A DNA stretch of 56,540 nt. It comes from JAXHMM01 sp964528445. Its GTDB lineage: Bacteria; Bacteroidota; Rhodothermia; Balneolales; Balneolaceae. Positions within the stretch are counted from its first letter, which is position 1. Every line of letters starts with the position of its first letter. Below are positions 26,799 through 35,224 of the stretch, in pieces. The notes beneath the pieces are model-generated. The model was not told the DNA's origin, searched no databases, and saw only the letters and a program-made list of their open reading frames with translations. The stretch lies in contig CAZGSL010000012.1 in NCBI GenBank assembly GCA_964528445.1, forward strand, positions 1 through 56,540, written 5' to 3'. The translations under genes were made by a program, and so were the position numbers.

Positions 26799-28310
26799 AT
26801 GGAATCGTCATCCTCAGGATCCTCTTCCAACAAGTTTTTTTCCTCCAAACTGGGACTCATTCTCAGCGTGCTCGGCATAGCGGTCGGAACGGGCAATATC
26901 TGGCGATTTCCGAGAATAGCGGCCCAGAACGGGGGCGCGGAGGGCGCCGGCGCTTTTCTTATTGCCTGGATTTGCTGTCTTTTCCTCTTTTCCATTCCGC
27001 TCATCATTGCGGAATATGGCATCGGTCGCCACGGCCGCAGGGGAGTGATCGGCTCGTTCATCAACCTGGTCGGCGGTAAATTCGCCTGGATGGGGGCGTT
27101 TATCGGCTTCGTGGCCACGGCGATTATGTTCTACTACAGCGTGGTGGCCGGCTGGTGCCTCTACTATCTTATCGAGTCGGTGAGCAGCGACCTCCCCACC
27201 AGCGTGCAGCAGGCGGAGTCGGTCTGGTACGGCTTTCAGGGCTCGGCGCTGCCCTCTGTATTTCACGCCCTTATGATGGGCGCGGGGGGATACGTGGTGG
27301 TAAAAGGGATCTCTTCCATTGAGAACATCAACAAGGTGCTGATCCCCTCTTTGCTGCTGGTGGTGGTTATATCCATGATTCGCGCTCTCTCTCTGCCGGG
27401 TAGCATGGCGGGGGTGGAGTACCTGTTTACGCCTGACTGGTCCACGCTGGCGCAGCCCTCCCTCTGGCTGGAGGCCCTCACGCAGAACGCATGGGATACG
27501 GGGGCGGCGTGGGGACTCATCCTGACCTATGCGGCGTACATGCGCTCAAAGGATGATGTGACCATCAGTGCGTTCCAGACGGGAATCGGGAACAATATCG
27601 TCTCCCTTCTGGCCGCGGTTACGATCTTTTCAACGGTTTTCGGCATCCTGGGAGCCACGATGGAAAACGGTGAGGTGCTGGAGATCATGCAGACCTCGGG
27701 CCCGGCCGGTACGGGACTTACGTTCATGTGGATGCCGCAGCTGTTCGCGGAGATGGCGGGGGGCAGGTTTTTCGCCATTCTCTTCTTCCTGGGGCTCACT
27801 TTCGCCGCCTTCAGTTCCCTCATCTCCATGATCGAGCTGGCCAGCCGCGTTTTTGTGGATATGGGTGTGAAGAGAAAAACCGCCACGCTCTCGATTTGCG
27901 CCGCCGGTTTCCTGCTGGGGATGCCCTCGGCCATCTCGACGGATTACCTGGCCAACCAGGATTTCGTATGGGGTGTGGGACTGTTGGTATCGGGAGCATT
28001 CATGTCGTTCGCCATCATCAAATTCGGACCCGCCACCTTCCGCAGCCAGGTGGTGAATATCGAGGAGCGCAGCCATACCCTGGGAGCGTGGTGGGACGTG
28101 ATTATAAAGTATGTGGTACCCGTGGAAGTGATCACCCTGCTGGCATGGTGGATCTATCAGAGTGCGGCGGTCGAAAGCTGGTATAACCCTCTTAGCGCCT
28201 TTTCGGTGGCGACCGTCCTGCTGCAGTGGGGAGTGGTCATGGGCCTGTTTCTCTGGTATAACCGGAGCATTGCCGACCGCACGGATGCCGGGGACCGGGG
28301 AAGCGATTGA
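26799..28310 (+). CDS. Sodium-dependent neurotransmitter-symporter (NSS/SNF) family transporter
   Basis: This 503-residue protein has 12 predicted membrane helices. The N-terminal sodium and substrate site reads VLGIAVGTGNIWRFPRIAAQ, the unwound helix 1 signature of the NSS family (LeuT type). Later helices include FYYSVVAGWCLYYLIES and FAAFSSLISMIELASRVF. It likely imports an amino acid or related solute with sodium. A second NSS protein lies at 49870-51219. The 267-base upstream region contains AT-rich blocks, but I could not define a promoter. Confidence 0.92.
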   Translation: MESSSSGSSSNKFFSSKLGLILSVLGIAVGTGNIWRFPRIAAQNGGAEGAGAFLIAWICCLFLFSIPLIIAEYGIGRHGRRGVIGSFINLVGGKFAWMGAFIGFVATAIMFYYSVVAGWCLYYLIESVSSDLPTSVQQAESVWYGFQGSALPSVFHALMMGAGGYVVVKGISSIENINKVLIPSLLLVVVISMIRALSLPGSMAGVEYLFTPDWSTLAQPSLWLEALTQNAWDTGAAWGLILTYAAYMRSKDDVTISAFQTGIGNNIVSLLAAVTIFSTVFGILGATMENGEVLEIMQTSGPAGTGLTFMWMPQLFAEMAGGRFFAILFFLGLTFAAFSSLISMIELASRVFVDMGVKRKTATLSICAAGFLLGMPSAISTDYLANQDFVWGVGLLVSGAFMSFAIIKFGPATFRSQVVNIEERSHTLGAWWDVIIKYVVPVEVITLLAWWIYQSAAVESWYNPLSAFSVATVLLQWGVVMGLFLWYNRSIADRTDAGDRGSD

Positions 28311-28376
28311 ACCGCCCAGAACTTGTAATGGGATTATCCGTATCGTTCGTACATAAACCTCATCAATATCATTTCC

Positions 28377-28943
28377 ATGAACAGCAAAGCAAAGACCCTG
28401 GTCACGGCCGAATTCAATCCGGAGATCAAGAAATATCTGCTGGTCTTTTCCCTGCTTCTCCTCACAGCAACCATCGTCGGCATCGTCCTGATCCCGTTCT
28501 GCCTGCTTATTGCTCCCGTTCTGATCAGGAAATACTTCGACCGTCTCAGCTGTGAGCTGACTACCCGTTCCCTGCGCTTTGAAAAGGGCGTAATATTCCA
28601 CATGGAAAAGACCATCCCGCTGGACAAAATCCAGGATCTCACGTTCAAGGAGGGCCCCTTGCTCAGGGCGTTCGGACTGAGCATCCTCAAGGTGGAAACG
28701 GCGGGCAATACGGGCCAGGGAACCAGCGATCTGACCCTCATTGGCATATTGGATGCGTCCGATTTCCGTGCCAGGGTGCTGGAACAGCGTGATATTGTCA
28801 CCGACAACAACCGGGGTGAGGGGAGGGAAGCCGGTTCACCTGTGGCGGAGTTGCTGGGGGAAATTCGGGATTCCCTCCGCAATATCGAATCCCATATTAC
28901 CGACGGGGGAGAGGATTCGGAGAGGGATACCTCACCATTCTGA
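28377..28943 (+). CDS. PH-domain (bPH2/YdbS-like) membrane protein
   Basis: This 188-residue protein has two membrane helices near the N-terminus (YLLVFSLLLLTATIVGIVLI, then PFCLLIAPVLI). The following bacterial PH-like domain has the typical run CELTTRSLRFEKGVIF, then EKTIPLDKIQDLTFKEGPLL and SILKVETAG. The C-terminus is polar. The function of such proteins is unknown. It starts 66 bases after the transporter gene on the same strand, and its end overlaps the convergent msrB gene by 12 bases. Confidence 0.85.
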   Translation: MNSKAKTLVTAEFNPEIKKYLLVFSLLLLTATIVGIVLIPFCLLIAPVLIRKYFDRLSCELTTRSLRFEKGVIFHMEKTIPLDKIQDLTFKEGPLLRAFGLSILKVETAGNTGQGTSDLTLIGILDASDFRARVLEQRDIVTDNNRGEGREAGSPVAELLGEIRDSLRNIESHITDGGEDSERDTSPF

Positions 28944-29504
28944 GGAGGCGCTGGCCGACGTAACACCGGCCTGAAAATCGAGCGCCGCCGAATTCATGCA
29001 GTAGCGAAGACCGGTCGGTTCCGGTCCGTCTTCGAAAACGTGGCCGATATGGGATCCGCAGCGGGCACAGACGATTTCGGTGCGGGTCATAAACAGGCTG
29101 TTGTCCTCCCGTTCTTCCACTACGTTTTCCTGGAGGGGTTCCCAGAAACTGGGCCACCCCGTGCCTGATTTGTATTTTGTTTCCGAACTGTAAAGCGGTA
29201 ATCCGCAGGCCGCACAGTAGTAGATACCCTTTTCCTTGTTGTCCCAGTATTCGTTCAGGAAGGGGAGTTCCGTCCCCCTGTTCCGCAGTATCCGGTATTC
29301 CTTTGAGCTGAGTTTCTCTCTCCACTCGTCCTCCGTCAGCTCGATCTTTTCAAAAGAGATGCTGTCGGAGAAGTGCTGCCGCGGGAAGTGACCGGGATCG
29401 GAAGCAGCGGCCGTGGCTTGCATGCCGCGTTCAACGCCGGAGTAGAGCAGAGCGGTGAGTCCCGCCAACAAGATGCATGAGAAGACCAGTATCAGCGATT
29501 TCAT
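28932..29504 (-). CDS. msrB: Exported peptide-methionine (R)-S-oxide reductase MsrB
   Basis: MsrB reduces methionine-R-sulfoxide in proteins. The domain is complete, with structural zinc cysteines (CAACGLPLY and CARCGSHIGHVFEDGP), the substrate region GTGWPSFWEP and the catalytic cysteine (LRYCMNSAALDF, with Met where Ile is usual). An N-terminal hydrophobic stretch (MKSLILVFSCILLAGLTALL) makes it exported or membrane-anchored, suited to envelope repair. I start at ATG 29504; ATG 29522 adds six residues. It follows the pagL-like gene by about 170 bases of structured leader (see the inverted repeat at 29567-29609). Confidence 0.92.
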   Translation of the reverse strand: MKSLILVFSCILLAGLTALLYSGVERGMQATAAASDPGHFPRQHFSDSISFEKIELTEDEWREKLSSKEYRILRNRGTELPFLNEYWDNKEKGIYYCAACGLPLYSSETKYKSGTGWPSFWEPLQENVVEEREDNSLFMTRTEIVCARCGSHIGHVFEDGPEPTGLRYCMNSAALDFQAGVTSASASSEW

Positions 29505-29566
29505 ACGAGTTGATTGGAACATGATATCATGGGTTTAAACATTGCGGTACGCATTCGTATACAGGG

Positions 29567-29609
29567 TGGGGAATCGCCATGCCGCCGTTTCCTCACGAGG
29601 AGATTCCCC
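29567..29609 (-). repeat. Inverted repeat in the msrB leader
   Basis: GGGGAATC (29568-29575) pairs with GATTCCCC (29602-29609). The 26-base interior contains a second short palindrome, TCCTC-AC-GAGGA. The element lies about 60 bases upstream of the msrB start codon, so it may fold in the msrB mRNA leader or be a regulator site. There is no T tract on either side to make it a terminator. Confidence 0.4.
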
Positions 29610-29670
29610 CGGACGGCCAACGAATGAGACGCTTTTATAATATAGCTCTTTCATATAAAACGCCCGAAGA

Positions 29671-30363
29671 TCAATAGAAGGTAAAGGCTCCGAAAAAGAG
29701 GCTGGAATCGACACCCGGGTTGATCTGGCCGGTTTCGCCGTTGGATAGGTGAAAAAACGTGTAACCGAGAGAGAAGGAGCTGTGAGCCGTCAGGCTGAAT
29801 TCGAGGCCACCTCCTACGCCGAAGGTAAAATTGGACCGTGTACCCCTGCTGTCGGGAAAGGGGCGGGTGAAGAACATCATTCCGGCGGTGGATTTGAAAA
29901 AGGGCTGTACCGGTTTGTTGTTTCGGAAATTCAACTGAAAGCCGAGCGGGTTCAGCCCAATTCCCGACACGGTGGCGGTCTCTTCCCGGCGAATGCCCGA
30001 ACGGGTTTCCGGAAAGGAGTAGCTGGCATAAAAGCTCATTTCGGCAGTATATTCGAGCAGGACGGGGCCGGTTGTTAGAAGTTTCCTGTTGTATCTTCCC
30101 CCCATGAGGCTCAGGGTGGCGTTGCTGGTCTTGCCCAGCATCCGAAACGAATCAAAGGAGTACCCGCCCCAGAGAGCGTATTCGTGGAGGTTCTCCCCGG
30201 TGCTGACCCATCTCACCCGGGAAGATAGCACGTCGGTTGTATCGGACTTTTCGGCGATTGTTGGCTGTTCCGCATGGGACTGCGCCTGCGTGGCGGGGGA
30301 CAGTCCAAGGCTCAGGACCATGACCATCAGAAGTATGTTACCCGTGCGGATGATTCTTTTCAT
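29671..30363 (-). CDS. PagL-like lipid A 3-O-deacylase (acyloxyacyl hydrolase family)
   Basis: This 230-residue exported beta-barrel protein has a signal peptide (ILLMVMVLSLGLSPATQAQ), beta-rich strands and a terminal aromatic residue (AFTFY), as outer-membrane barrels require. Near the C-terminus FFHLSNGETGQINPGVDS matches the PagL active-site block: His205 and Ser207, with an acidic residue 12 positions after the serine. In PagL that residue is Glu; here it is Asp219. The family removes an acyl chain from lipid A and so tunes the outer membrane. It starts 15 bases after the P1 peptidase gene and is probably in its operon. Confidence 0.82.
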   Translation of the reverse strand: MKRIIRTGNILLMVMVLSLGLSPATQAQSHAEQPTIAEKSDTTDVLSSRVRWVSTGENLHEYALWGGYSFDSFRMLGKTSNATLSLMGGRYNRKLLTTGPVLLEYTAEMSFYASYSFPETRSGIRREETATVSGIGLNPLGFQLNFRNNKPVQPFFKSTAGMMFFTRPFPDSRGTRSNFTFGVGGGLEFSLTAHSSFSLGYTFFHLSNGETGQINPGVDSSLFFGAFTFY

Positions 30364-30378
30364 GCTGTACGGCGGATC

Positions 30379-31515
30379 TTACTGCTCAATATTACGACCG
30401 TATTTTTCCAGAATGTCGAGTACCTGTGGAACCGGCAGGGCCTCGATTTGCCTCCCATTCATCCCTTCCATCGTCTCCGCATGGAACAGGGAGTTGATGA
30501 TGGCTTCTTCCGTAGCCTCGATCGCTGCCATGAACAGCGGGGACATGGCCTCGTTGCGTAGCATCTCGACCCGGCGCAGCGGCGAATCGGAACGATAGGA
30601 GACCCGGACCGAATCCGAGGTTGAAAAGGCGATGACATAATCACCGCTTCCGTTGGAGGCGATTCCACCTGTCCGGGCAAGTCCCATAACCGCCCGTTTG
30701 GCCAGCCTTTCCAAATTGCGCGCGTCCAGCGGGGCGTCCGTGGCAACAATAATCATGCAGGAGCCTTCGGGCGACTCATCTGTCCGGCCGCTCATGTAGA
30801 ACCGGTCCAGCTCCTCGCCCACCGGGACCCCGTCCACGCTCAGAACCCCGCCGAAATTACTCTGGACCAGCACGCCCACCGTATAGCCTCCCTCCGATCC
30901 GGGCAGTTGTCGCGAGGAGGTGCCGATTCCCCCCTTGAAACCGAACGCGCTGGTGCCTGTTCCCGCTCCCACGTTGCCCTGGGCTACCTGACCCGATGCG
31001 GCCGCTTGGATAGCTTCCAGAACGTCGCTCCGGGCGATATGACGTCCTCGGATATCGTTCAGGTAGCCGTCGTTGGTTTCTCCCACCACCGGATTAACCG
31101 ACCGTACGTTTTCGTTCCCCTCCTGCTGCAGCGTGTAGTCCAGCACCGCGTCGGCGGCCGTTGGTACGCTAAGCGTGTTGGTAAGAATAACGGGAGTCTC
31201 CAGCGTTCCCAGCTCCTCTATCTGGGTGGAGCCGGCCAGTTTGCCGAAGCCGTTGCCCACATATACTGCGGCAGGCACCTTTTCCTGGAAAAGGTTACCG
31301 CCGTGGGGCAGGAGGGCCGTTACACCGGTACGGACGCTGTTGCCTTCGACGAGTGTCTTGTGGCCCACCATCACTTCCCTGACGTCCGTAATGGCGTTCA
31401 GTGGACCCGGAGAGAGGACCCCGATCTCCACCCCGTAATCCCGGAGGTTCTGCTGGCCGTTGCCGGTGGTGATACTCAGAAAAAGGATCAGAAAAGTGAA
31501 TATGGATGCTCTCAT
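30379..31515 (-). CDS. Exported P1-family peptidase (DmpA/BapA-like)
   Basis: This 378-residue protein has a signal peptide (SIFTFLILFLSITTGNGQ). It shows the P1-family pattern of autoprocessed N-terminal-nucleophile hydrolases: NAITDVREVMVGHKTL, RTGVTALLPHGGN, QGNVGAGTG, FKGGIGTSSR and YTVGVLVQSNFGG. Relatives are L-aminopeptidase/D-esterase and beta-peptidyl aminopeptidases. I cannot place the self-cleavage serine with certainty. Its start overlaps the end of the CDF gene by four bases, so the two are translationally coupled. Confidence 0.9.
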   Translation of the reverse strand: MRASIFTFLILFLSITTGNGQQNLRDYGVEIGVLSPGPLNAITDVREVMVGHKTLVEGNSVRTGVTALLPHGGNLFQEKVPAAVYVGNGFGKLAGSTQIEELGTLETPVILTNTLSVPTAADAVLDYTLQQEGNENVRSVNPVVGETNDGYLNDIRGRHIARSDVLEAIQAAASGQVAQGNVGAGTGTSAFGFKGGIGTSSRQLPGSEGGYTVGVLVQSNFGGVLSVDGVPVGEELDRFYMSGRTDESPEGSCMIIVATDAPLDARNLERLAKRAVMGLARTGGIASNGSGDYVIAFSTSDSVRVSYRSDSPLRRVEMLRNEAMSPLFMAAIEATEEAIINSLFHAETMEGMNGRQIEALPVPQVLDILEKYGRNIEQ

Positions 31516-32426
31516 AAGGCTGGCGTTGGTTCTTCGGCTTCAATGAAAACTCTTTTCACCCGCGGGAACCGGGATCGGACCTCGCGGGTAATGCCCGATA
31601 CGGATTTTTCCACTGCCCCGGTCTCCAGGCGGTCCAGGAACTCCAGGCTCAGGTTGACCAGAATAAAATGGGGACCTACGTGCATGGTAAGGATCTCGTT
31701 CACCCCGGCTACCTCATCGTGGGAGGCGGCGATCTCACGAATGCCCGAGACGACTTCTCGTTCCGCACTCTCTCCGATCAGCAATCCCTTGGTTTCGTAG
31801 GCAAGCCAGGCCGCGGTGAATCCCAGGATGCCCCCAATCACCACCGATGCCACTCCGTCGTAAACCGGGTTTCCCGTCCACTGTCCCAGGGCAATGCCCA
31901 GGAAAGCTACCACCAGGCCGAGCATAGCAGCGGAATCCTCAAACAGAACCACGAAAGTAACGGGATTTTTCTCCTTCTGTACGGTCTCCAGATACCCCCG
32001 CTGCCCGCGGATACGGTTGAATTCATTCCACGCAAAATACCAGGCGAATCCCTCGAACACCATGGCCAGGCCGAGTACAATGTAGTTGGTAAGGGGGTTG
32101 GTGATTTCATGAGGATCCATGATGCTGTGAATCCCCTCATAGATGGAGATGCCGGCTCCCACTGCGAAGATCATGATCGCCACCACGAAACTCCAGAAAT
32201 AGATCTCTTTGCCGTGACCGAACGGATGCCGTTCGTCGGCCGGACGGGATGCTCTTTTCAGCCCCAGCAACAATAGCACCTGGTTACCGGAATCCACCAG
32301 CGAGTGAATGCCTTCGGAGAGCATGGCCGAACTTCCGGTGAGGATGGAGGCTCCGAATTTCGTGACGGCGATCAGGCTGTTGCCGACCAGCGCCGCGTAG
32401 ATTACTTTCTTGGAGGAAGAGGCCAT
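31512..32426 (-). CDS. Cation diffusion facilitator (ZnT9-like) transporter
   Basis: This 304-residue CDF protein has six predicted membrane helices and a cytoplasmic C-terminal domain (REIAASHDEVAGVNEILTMH). The helix 2 metal site is canonical (SEGIHSLVDSGNQ, HxxxD). The helix 5 site reads FEDSAAMLG, with Glu-Asp in place of the usual HxxxD; this ED form resembles the ZnT9/MMT-type branch. It likely exports zinc, iron or manganese. It lies 160 bases downstream of a TonB receptor on the same strand, and its 3' end overlaps the P1 peptidase start by 4 bases. Confidence 0.88.
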   Translation of the reverse strand: MASSSKKVIYAALVGNSLIAVTKFGASILTGSSAMLSEGIHSLVDSGNQVLLLLGLKRASRPADERHPFGHGKEIYFWSFVVAIMIFAVGAGISIYEGIHSIMDPHEITNPLTNYIVLGLAMVFEGFAWYFAWNEFNRIRGQRGYLETVQKEKNPVTFVVLFEDSAAMLGLVVAFLGIALGQWTGNPVYDGVASVVIGGILGFTAAWLAYETKGLLIGESAEREVVSGIREIAASHDEVAGVNEILTMHVGPHFILVNLSLEFLDRLETGAVEKSVSGITREVRSRFPRVKRVFIEAEEPTPAL

Positions 32427-32586
32427 CGGGTTGGATGCTGTTGCCGCAATTCCGAATGTTAATTCAATAAGGGTTACAGAAGAATAGCAATACTAGTAAA
32501 ATTCCACTGGTTTAAAAAGACAAATGCTGTACAGGGGTGAAATGACGGTGCCGGCGCCCCGGTTCATTGCGTTTATTGGGATATGG

Positions 32587-34638
32587 TCAAAAATCCACGG
32601 AGAGGCCGACCTGCCAGTTGCGGCCGGCGGCCGGCTCGTAGTAGCGGCCGCCGAAAGCGTTGACAAGCACCGAGCCGTTGTAGCGCCGGTCCAGCAGGTT
32701 GTTGACGTTGACGAAGGGCTGGAGGCGTACCTGCCGGTTATTTCCAAATCCCAGACGATAGCTCAATTTGGCGTCAATCACGTGATAGCTTCCGTTGTAG
32801 GCACTATTCAGATTGTCCACCGGATGGCGGCTTACAAATTCGTGATTTGCTGAAATCAGCCAGTTCCCCGGTCGCCAGGTAAGAGAACTGTTCCAGCGGT
32901 GTCTGGCCACGCCCGGCACTTCCCTGCCTTCCAGGGAAATCCCTTCCAGGGTCGTTGCCTTCCGGAAGTAGGCATCCGTCAGTGTGTAGGTGGTATTCAG
33001 GCTCAGGCCGGGCAAAAGATGTGCGTTCAGCAGGGCCTCCACTCCCCTGTGAACGGTTTCTCCCTGGTTGCGATAGTAGACGGGACCGTCGGCGGTGAGC
33101 TGAAAGGGGAAAAGCAGATCGCGTATCCACATATGGTAGAGTGCCGTTTCGTATTCCACGCTTCCATCCAGCATATTTCCCCGTACACCGGCTTCCCATC
33201 CAACGGTTTTCTCCGGCTGAATTTCCGGATTGAATCCCTCTTCGTTGTCTGGACGGTTGACCAGCTCGGTTGTGGTGGGAGCTTCAAAGCTGGTGCTCAG
33301 GTTGCTGTATATTCGGGCGGATCCTGCCTCCAGGCTGATACCGATGGCCGGATTGAGAGCGTAAAAGTCCCTGCTGCCGGAAGCGTCCGGGGATGCGGCA
33401 TCGCTTGAGAACGCAAGATTGTCAAATCGCAGGCTTCCCAGCAGTTGAAACTTGCCCGAAGAATAGGTGGCGGAGGCGAAAAGGGCCCGGTTCCAGACGG
33501 TTTCCAGCTGGTCGATTTGTACGGCCCCTTTCCGCCCGCCGTCGTTGTTGTACTCCGCCCGGTCGTCACGCTGAAGTTTGACTTCGGCGCCCCCGCGAAC
33601 CTCCAGCCGGTCGAAGGTCTTGTCGACCGTGGCCCTGATGCCGCCGCTCCAGCGGTTGACGTCAATGATGCCGAAGGGAAGCGGATTTTCCAGGTCCCGG
33701 TGAATCCCCCAGGCGGAAAGGGTCATCATTCCCAGGGAGGTGTCATCCAGGTAACGTATACCGGCCTGGCCCTGGGTAATTGATTTGCCGGCCCCGGCCT
33801 CCACGAACGAGGGGACCGCCATCTGGGGATTTTCCCGGGCCTGTTCCCGGGTGAGGCCGCTGGGATGCTGGGCCCGCGGCATGTGGTTGAGTGCTCCGGA
33901 GTATTCAAGGACTCCTCCGTTGGACAGGTTGAGCGAACCGTTCAACCCCATTCTCCAGAGGCGGGCGGAACTGTAATTCCGAAAGCCCGGATCGTCCAGA
34001 AAGGAACCGTACGCGTTAAAGGAGTGGGCATTTCCGTCGCTGTAGTACTGGACTTCTGTCCGTGCCAGGCCGTAGGAACCTCCCATGGCGCGCATTCTGA
34101 AGGTTGAGGCATCCGTATAGCCCGGATCGGTGGAGAGGTAGAGGACTCCGCCGCTGCTGTTGCCCCAGAAAGAGGAAGCAGGTCCCCTTATCAGTTCCGC
34201 ACGGCGTACGAAGGCGGGATCGATTATGTTGGTCATGGCCTGTCCGTCCGCCACCGTCAGCGGTATGCCGTCCAAAATCACCTGAATGCCCCGTACTCCG
34301 AATGCCGCCCGCCAGCCCAGGCCCCGGATGGTCATTCGTTCCCCCAGAGCGTAATTTCGGCGGTTGTTGACCCAGAGGCCGGGAAGATGCTGTCCCACTT
34401 CGGAGAGGGAGAGAGAAGCTTCATGATTCGTTTGCGCCAGGTCCCGGTTTCGTGCGGAGAGGGAGAGGGGGGCATTCGCCACGGTGATGGCCGAACGCAC
34501 CCCGACCACTTCGATGGCTTCCATCTCAATCGAAAGGGTGTCGTCCGAACTTTCACCCGCTCCCTCCTGGGCGGAGAGGGCCAGGGGCAGGGAAAGGAGA
34601 AAAACGAATCCGGCCATCCATTTTACATTCTGAGACAT
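32587..34638 (-). CDS. TonB-dependent outer membrane receptor
   Basis: This 683-residue protein has a signal peptide (MAGFVFLLSLPLALSAQ) and a plug domain (IEVVGVRSAITVA as the TonB-box-like region, then MTIRGLGWRAAFGVRGIQVI and ELIRGPASSFWGNSSGG). The C-terminal barrel ends in WQVGLSVDF with a terminal Phe. The NPAIGISLEAGSARIYSNLS and EKTVGWEAGVRG segments are typical of ferric-siderophore-type receptors (FecA/FhuA-like), but the ligand is not evident. No SusD-like protein follows, so it is not a SusCD polysaccharide pair. A CDF metal transporter is downstream. Confidence 0.93.
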   Translation of the reverse strand: MSQNVKWMAGFVFLLSLPLALSAQEGAGESSDDTLSIEMEAIEVVGVRSAITVANAPLSLSARNRDLAQTNHEASLSLSEVGQHLPGLWVNNRRNYALGERMTIRGLGWRAAFGVRGIQVILDGIPLTVADGQAMTNIIDPAFVRRAELIRGPASSFWGNSSGGVLYLSTDPGYTDASTFRMRAMGGSYGLARTEVQYYSDGNAHSFNAYGSFLDDPGFRNYSSARLWRMGLNGSLNLSNGGVLEYSGALNHMPRAQHPSGLTREQARENPQMAVPSFVEAGAGKSITQGQAGIRYLDDTSLGMMTLSAWGIHRDLENPLPFGIIDVNRWSGGIRATVDKTFDRLEVRGGAEVKLQRDDRAEYNNDGGRKGAVQIDQLETVWNRALFASATYSSGKFQLLGSLRFDNLAFSSDAASPDASGSRDFYALNPAIGISLEAGSARIYSNLSTSFEAPTTTELVNRPDNEEGFNPEIQPEKTVGWEAGVRGNMLDGSVEYETALYHMWIRDLLFPFQLTADGPVYYRNQGETVHRGVEALLNAHLLPGLSLNTTYTLTDAYFRKATTLEGISLEGREVPGVARHRWNSSLTWRPGNWLISANHEFVSRHPVDNLNSAYNGSYHVIDAKLSYRLGFGNNRQVRLQPFVNVNNLLDRRYNGSVLVNAFGGRYYEPAAGRNWQVGLSVDF

Positions 34639-34815
34639 CCCGTACCTGTTTCTGGGAGGAATATTTTGGGTTATGTTCTCATTCTTCCGTATGATTTAAC
34701 CGGTTTACCACCGGCGAACATTCCAATATGGATATGCAAGCGTACGTTTTAACAAAATAAACATACTTTTCGAAACGAAGGCGCGGAGCCGGAAGCGGTA
34801 TGGGTAATGGGAGAC

Positions 34816-34856
34816 CGGCATGATACATGACATATGTATCGTCAGGCCGTTTTTTT
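34816..34856 (+). terminator. Terminator-like hairpin immediately ahead of DUF2752
   Basis: CGGC (34816-34819) pairs with GCCG (34846-34849) and ATGATACAT (34820-34828) with ATGTATCGT (34834-34842, one G-T), with a 3-base bulge and a GACAT loop. Seven T follow (34850-34856). This has the form of an intrinsic terminator on the plus strand, but no plus-strand gene ends upstream; the next gene starts 14 bases later. It may be an attenuator in the DUF2752-TM2 leader. Confidence 0.55.
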
Positions 34857-34870
34857 CGTATAGACAGACC

Positions 34871-35224
34871 ATGAAGCGATCAGGTAGCCGACATATCGCA
34901 GGATTTTCGAGCTTATCATCGGTTTTTAACCGCCATTTCGAGTGGTTCGTGCTGTTGGCAGGACTGCTCATGATGGCCGTGTTGGATCCCCGGACGGCCG
35001 GGGAGGGATACTGTCTTTTGGAATGGATGGGTATTACCTGGTGCCCCGGCGACGGGCTGGGACGATCGATTGCCTGGGCAACTCATGGCGAATTTTATAA
35101 GTCTTTGGAATATAATATAATGGGAATTCCATCTATAATAATTATAGGTGGCAGGGTGCTCTACCTGGTGGACGGAGAATTTCACCTAACAGATAAAATA
35201 AGGAGCTTGATATGGCCAGAATGA
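34871..35224 (+). CDS. DUF2752 membrane protein
   Basis: This 117-residue protein has two hydrophobic segments (EWFVLLAGLLMMAVL and MGIPSIIIIGGRVLYL) and the DUF2752 core YCLLEWMGITWCPGDGLGRS, followed by a THGEFYKSLEYN segment. In the family the motif is usually CPGCGxxR; here the second cysteine is Asp (CPGDGLGRS). The function is unknown. I start at ATG 34871 because the earlier in-frame ATG at 34820 lies inside a terminator-like hairpin. Its 3' end overlaps the start of the TM2 gene by 13 bases, and DUF2752 with TM2 is a recurring Bacteroidota pair as I recall. Confidence 0.78.
   Translation: MKRSGSRHIAGFSSLSSVFNRHFEWFVLLAGLLMMAVLDPRTAGEGYCLLEWMGITWCPGDGLGRSIAWATHGEFYKSLEYNIMGIPSIIIIGGRVLYLVDGEFHLTDKIRSLIWPE
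35200..35205 (+). promoter_or_regulatory. Ribosome-binding site of the TM2 gene
   Basis: AAGGAG lies six bases before ATG 35212. It fixes the TM2 start inside the last codons of the DUF2752 gene and is one of the few strong Shine-Dalgarno sites in this window. Confidence 0.75.
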
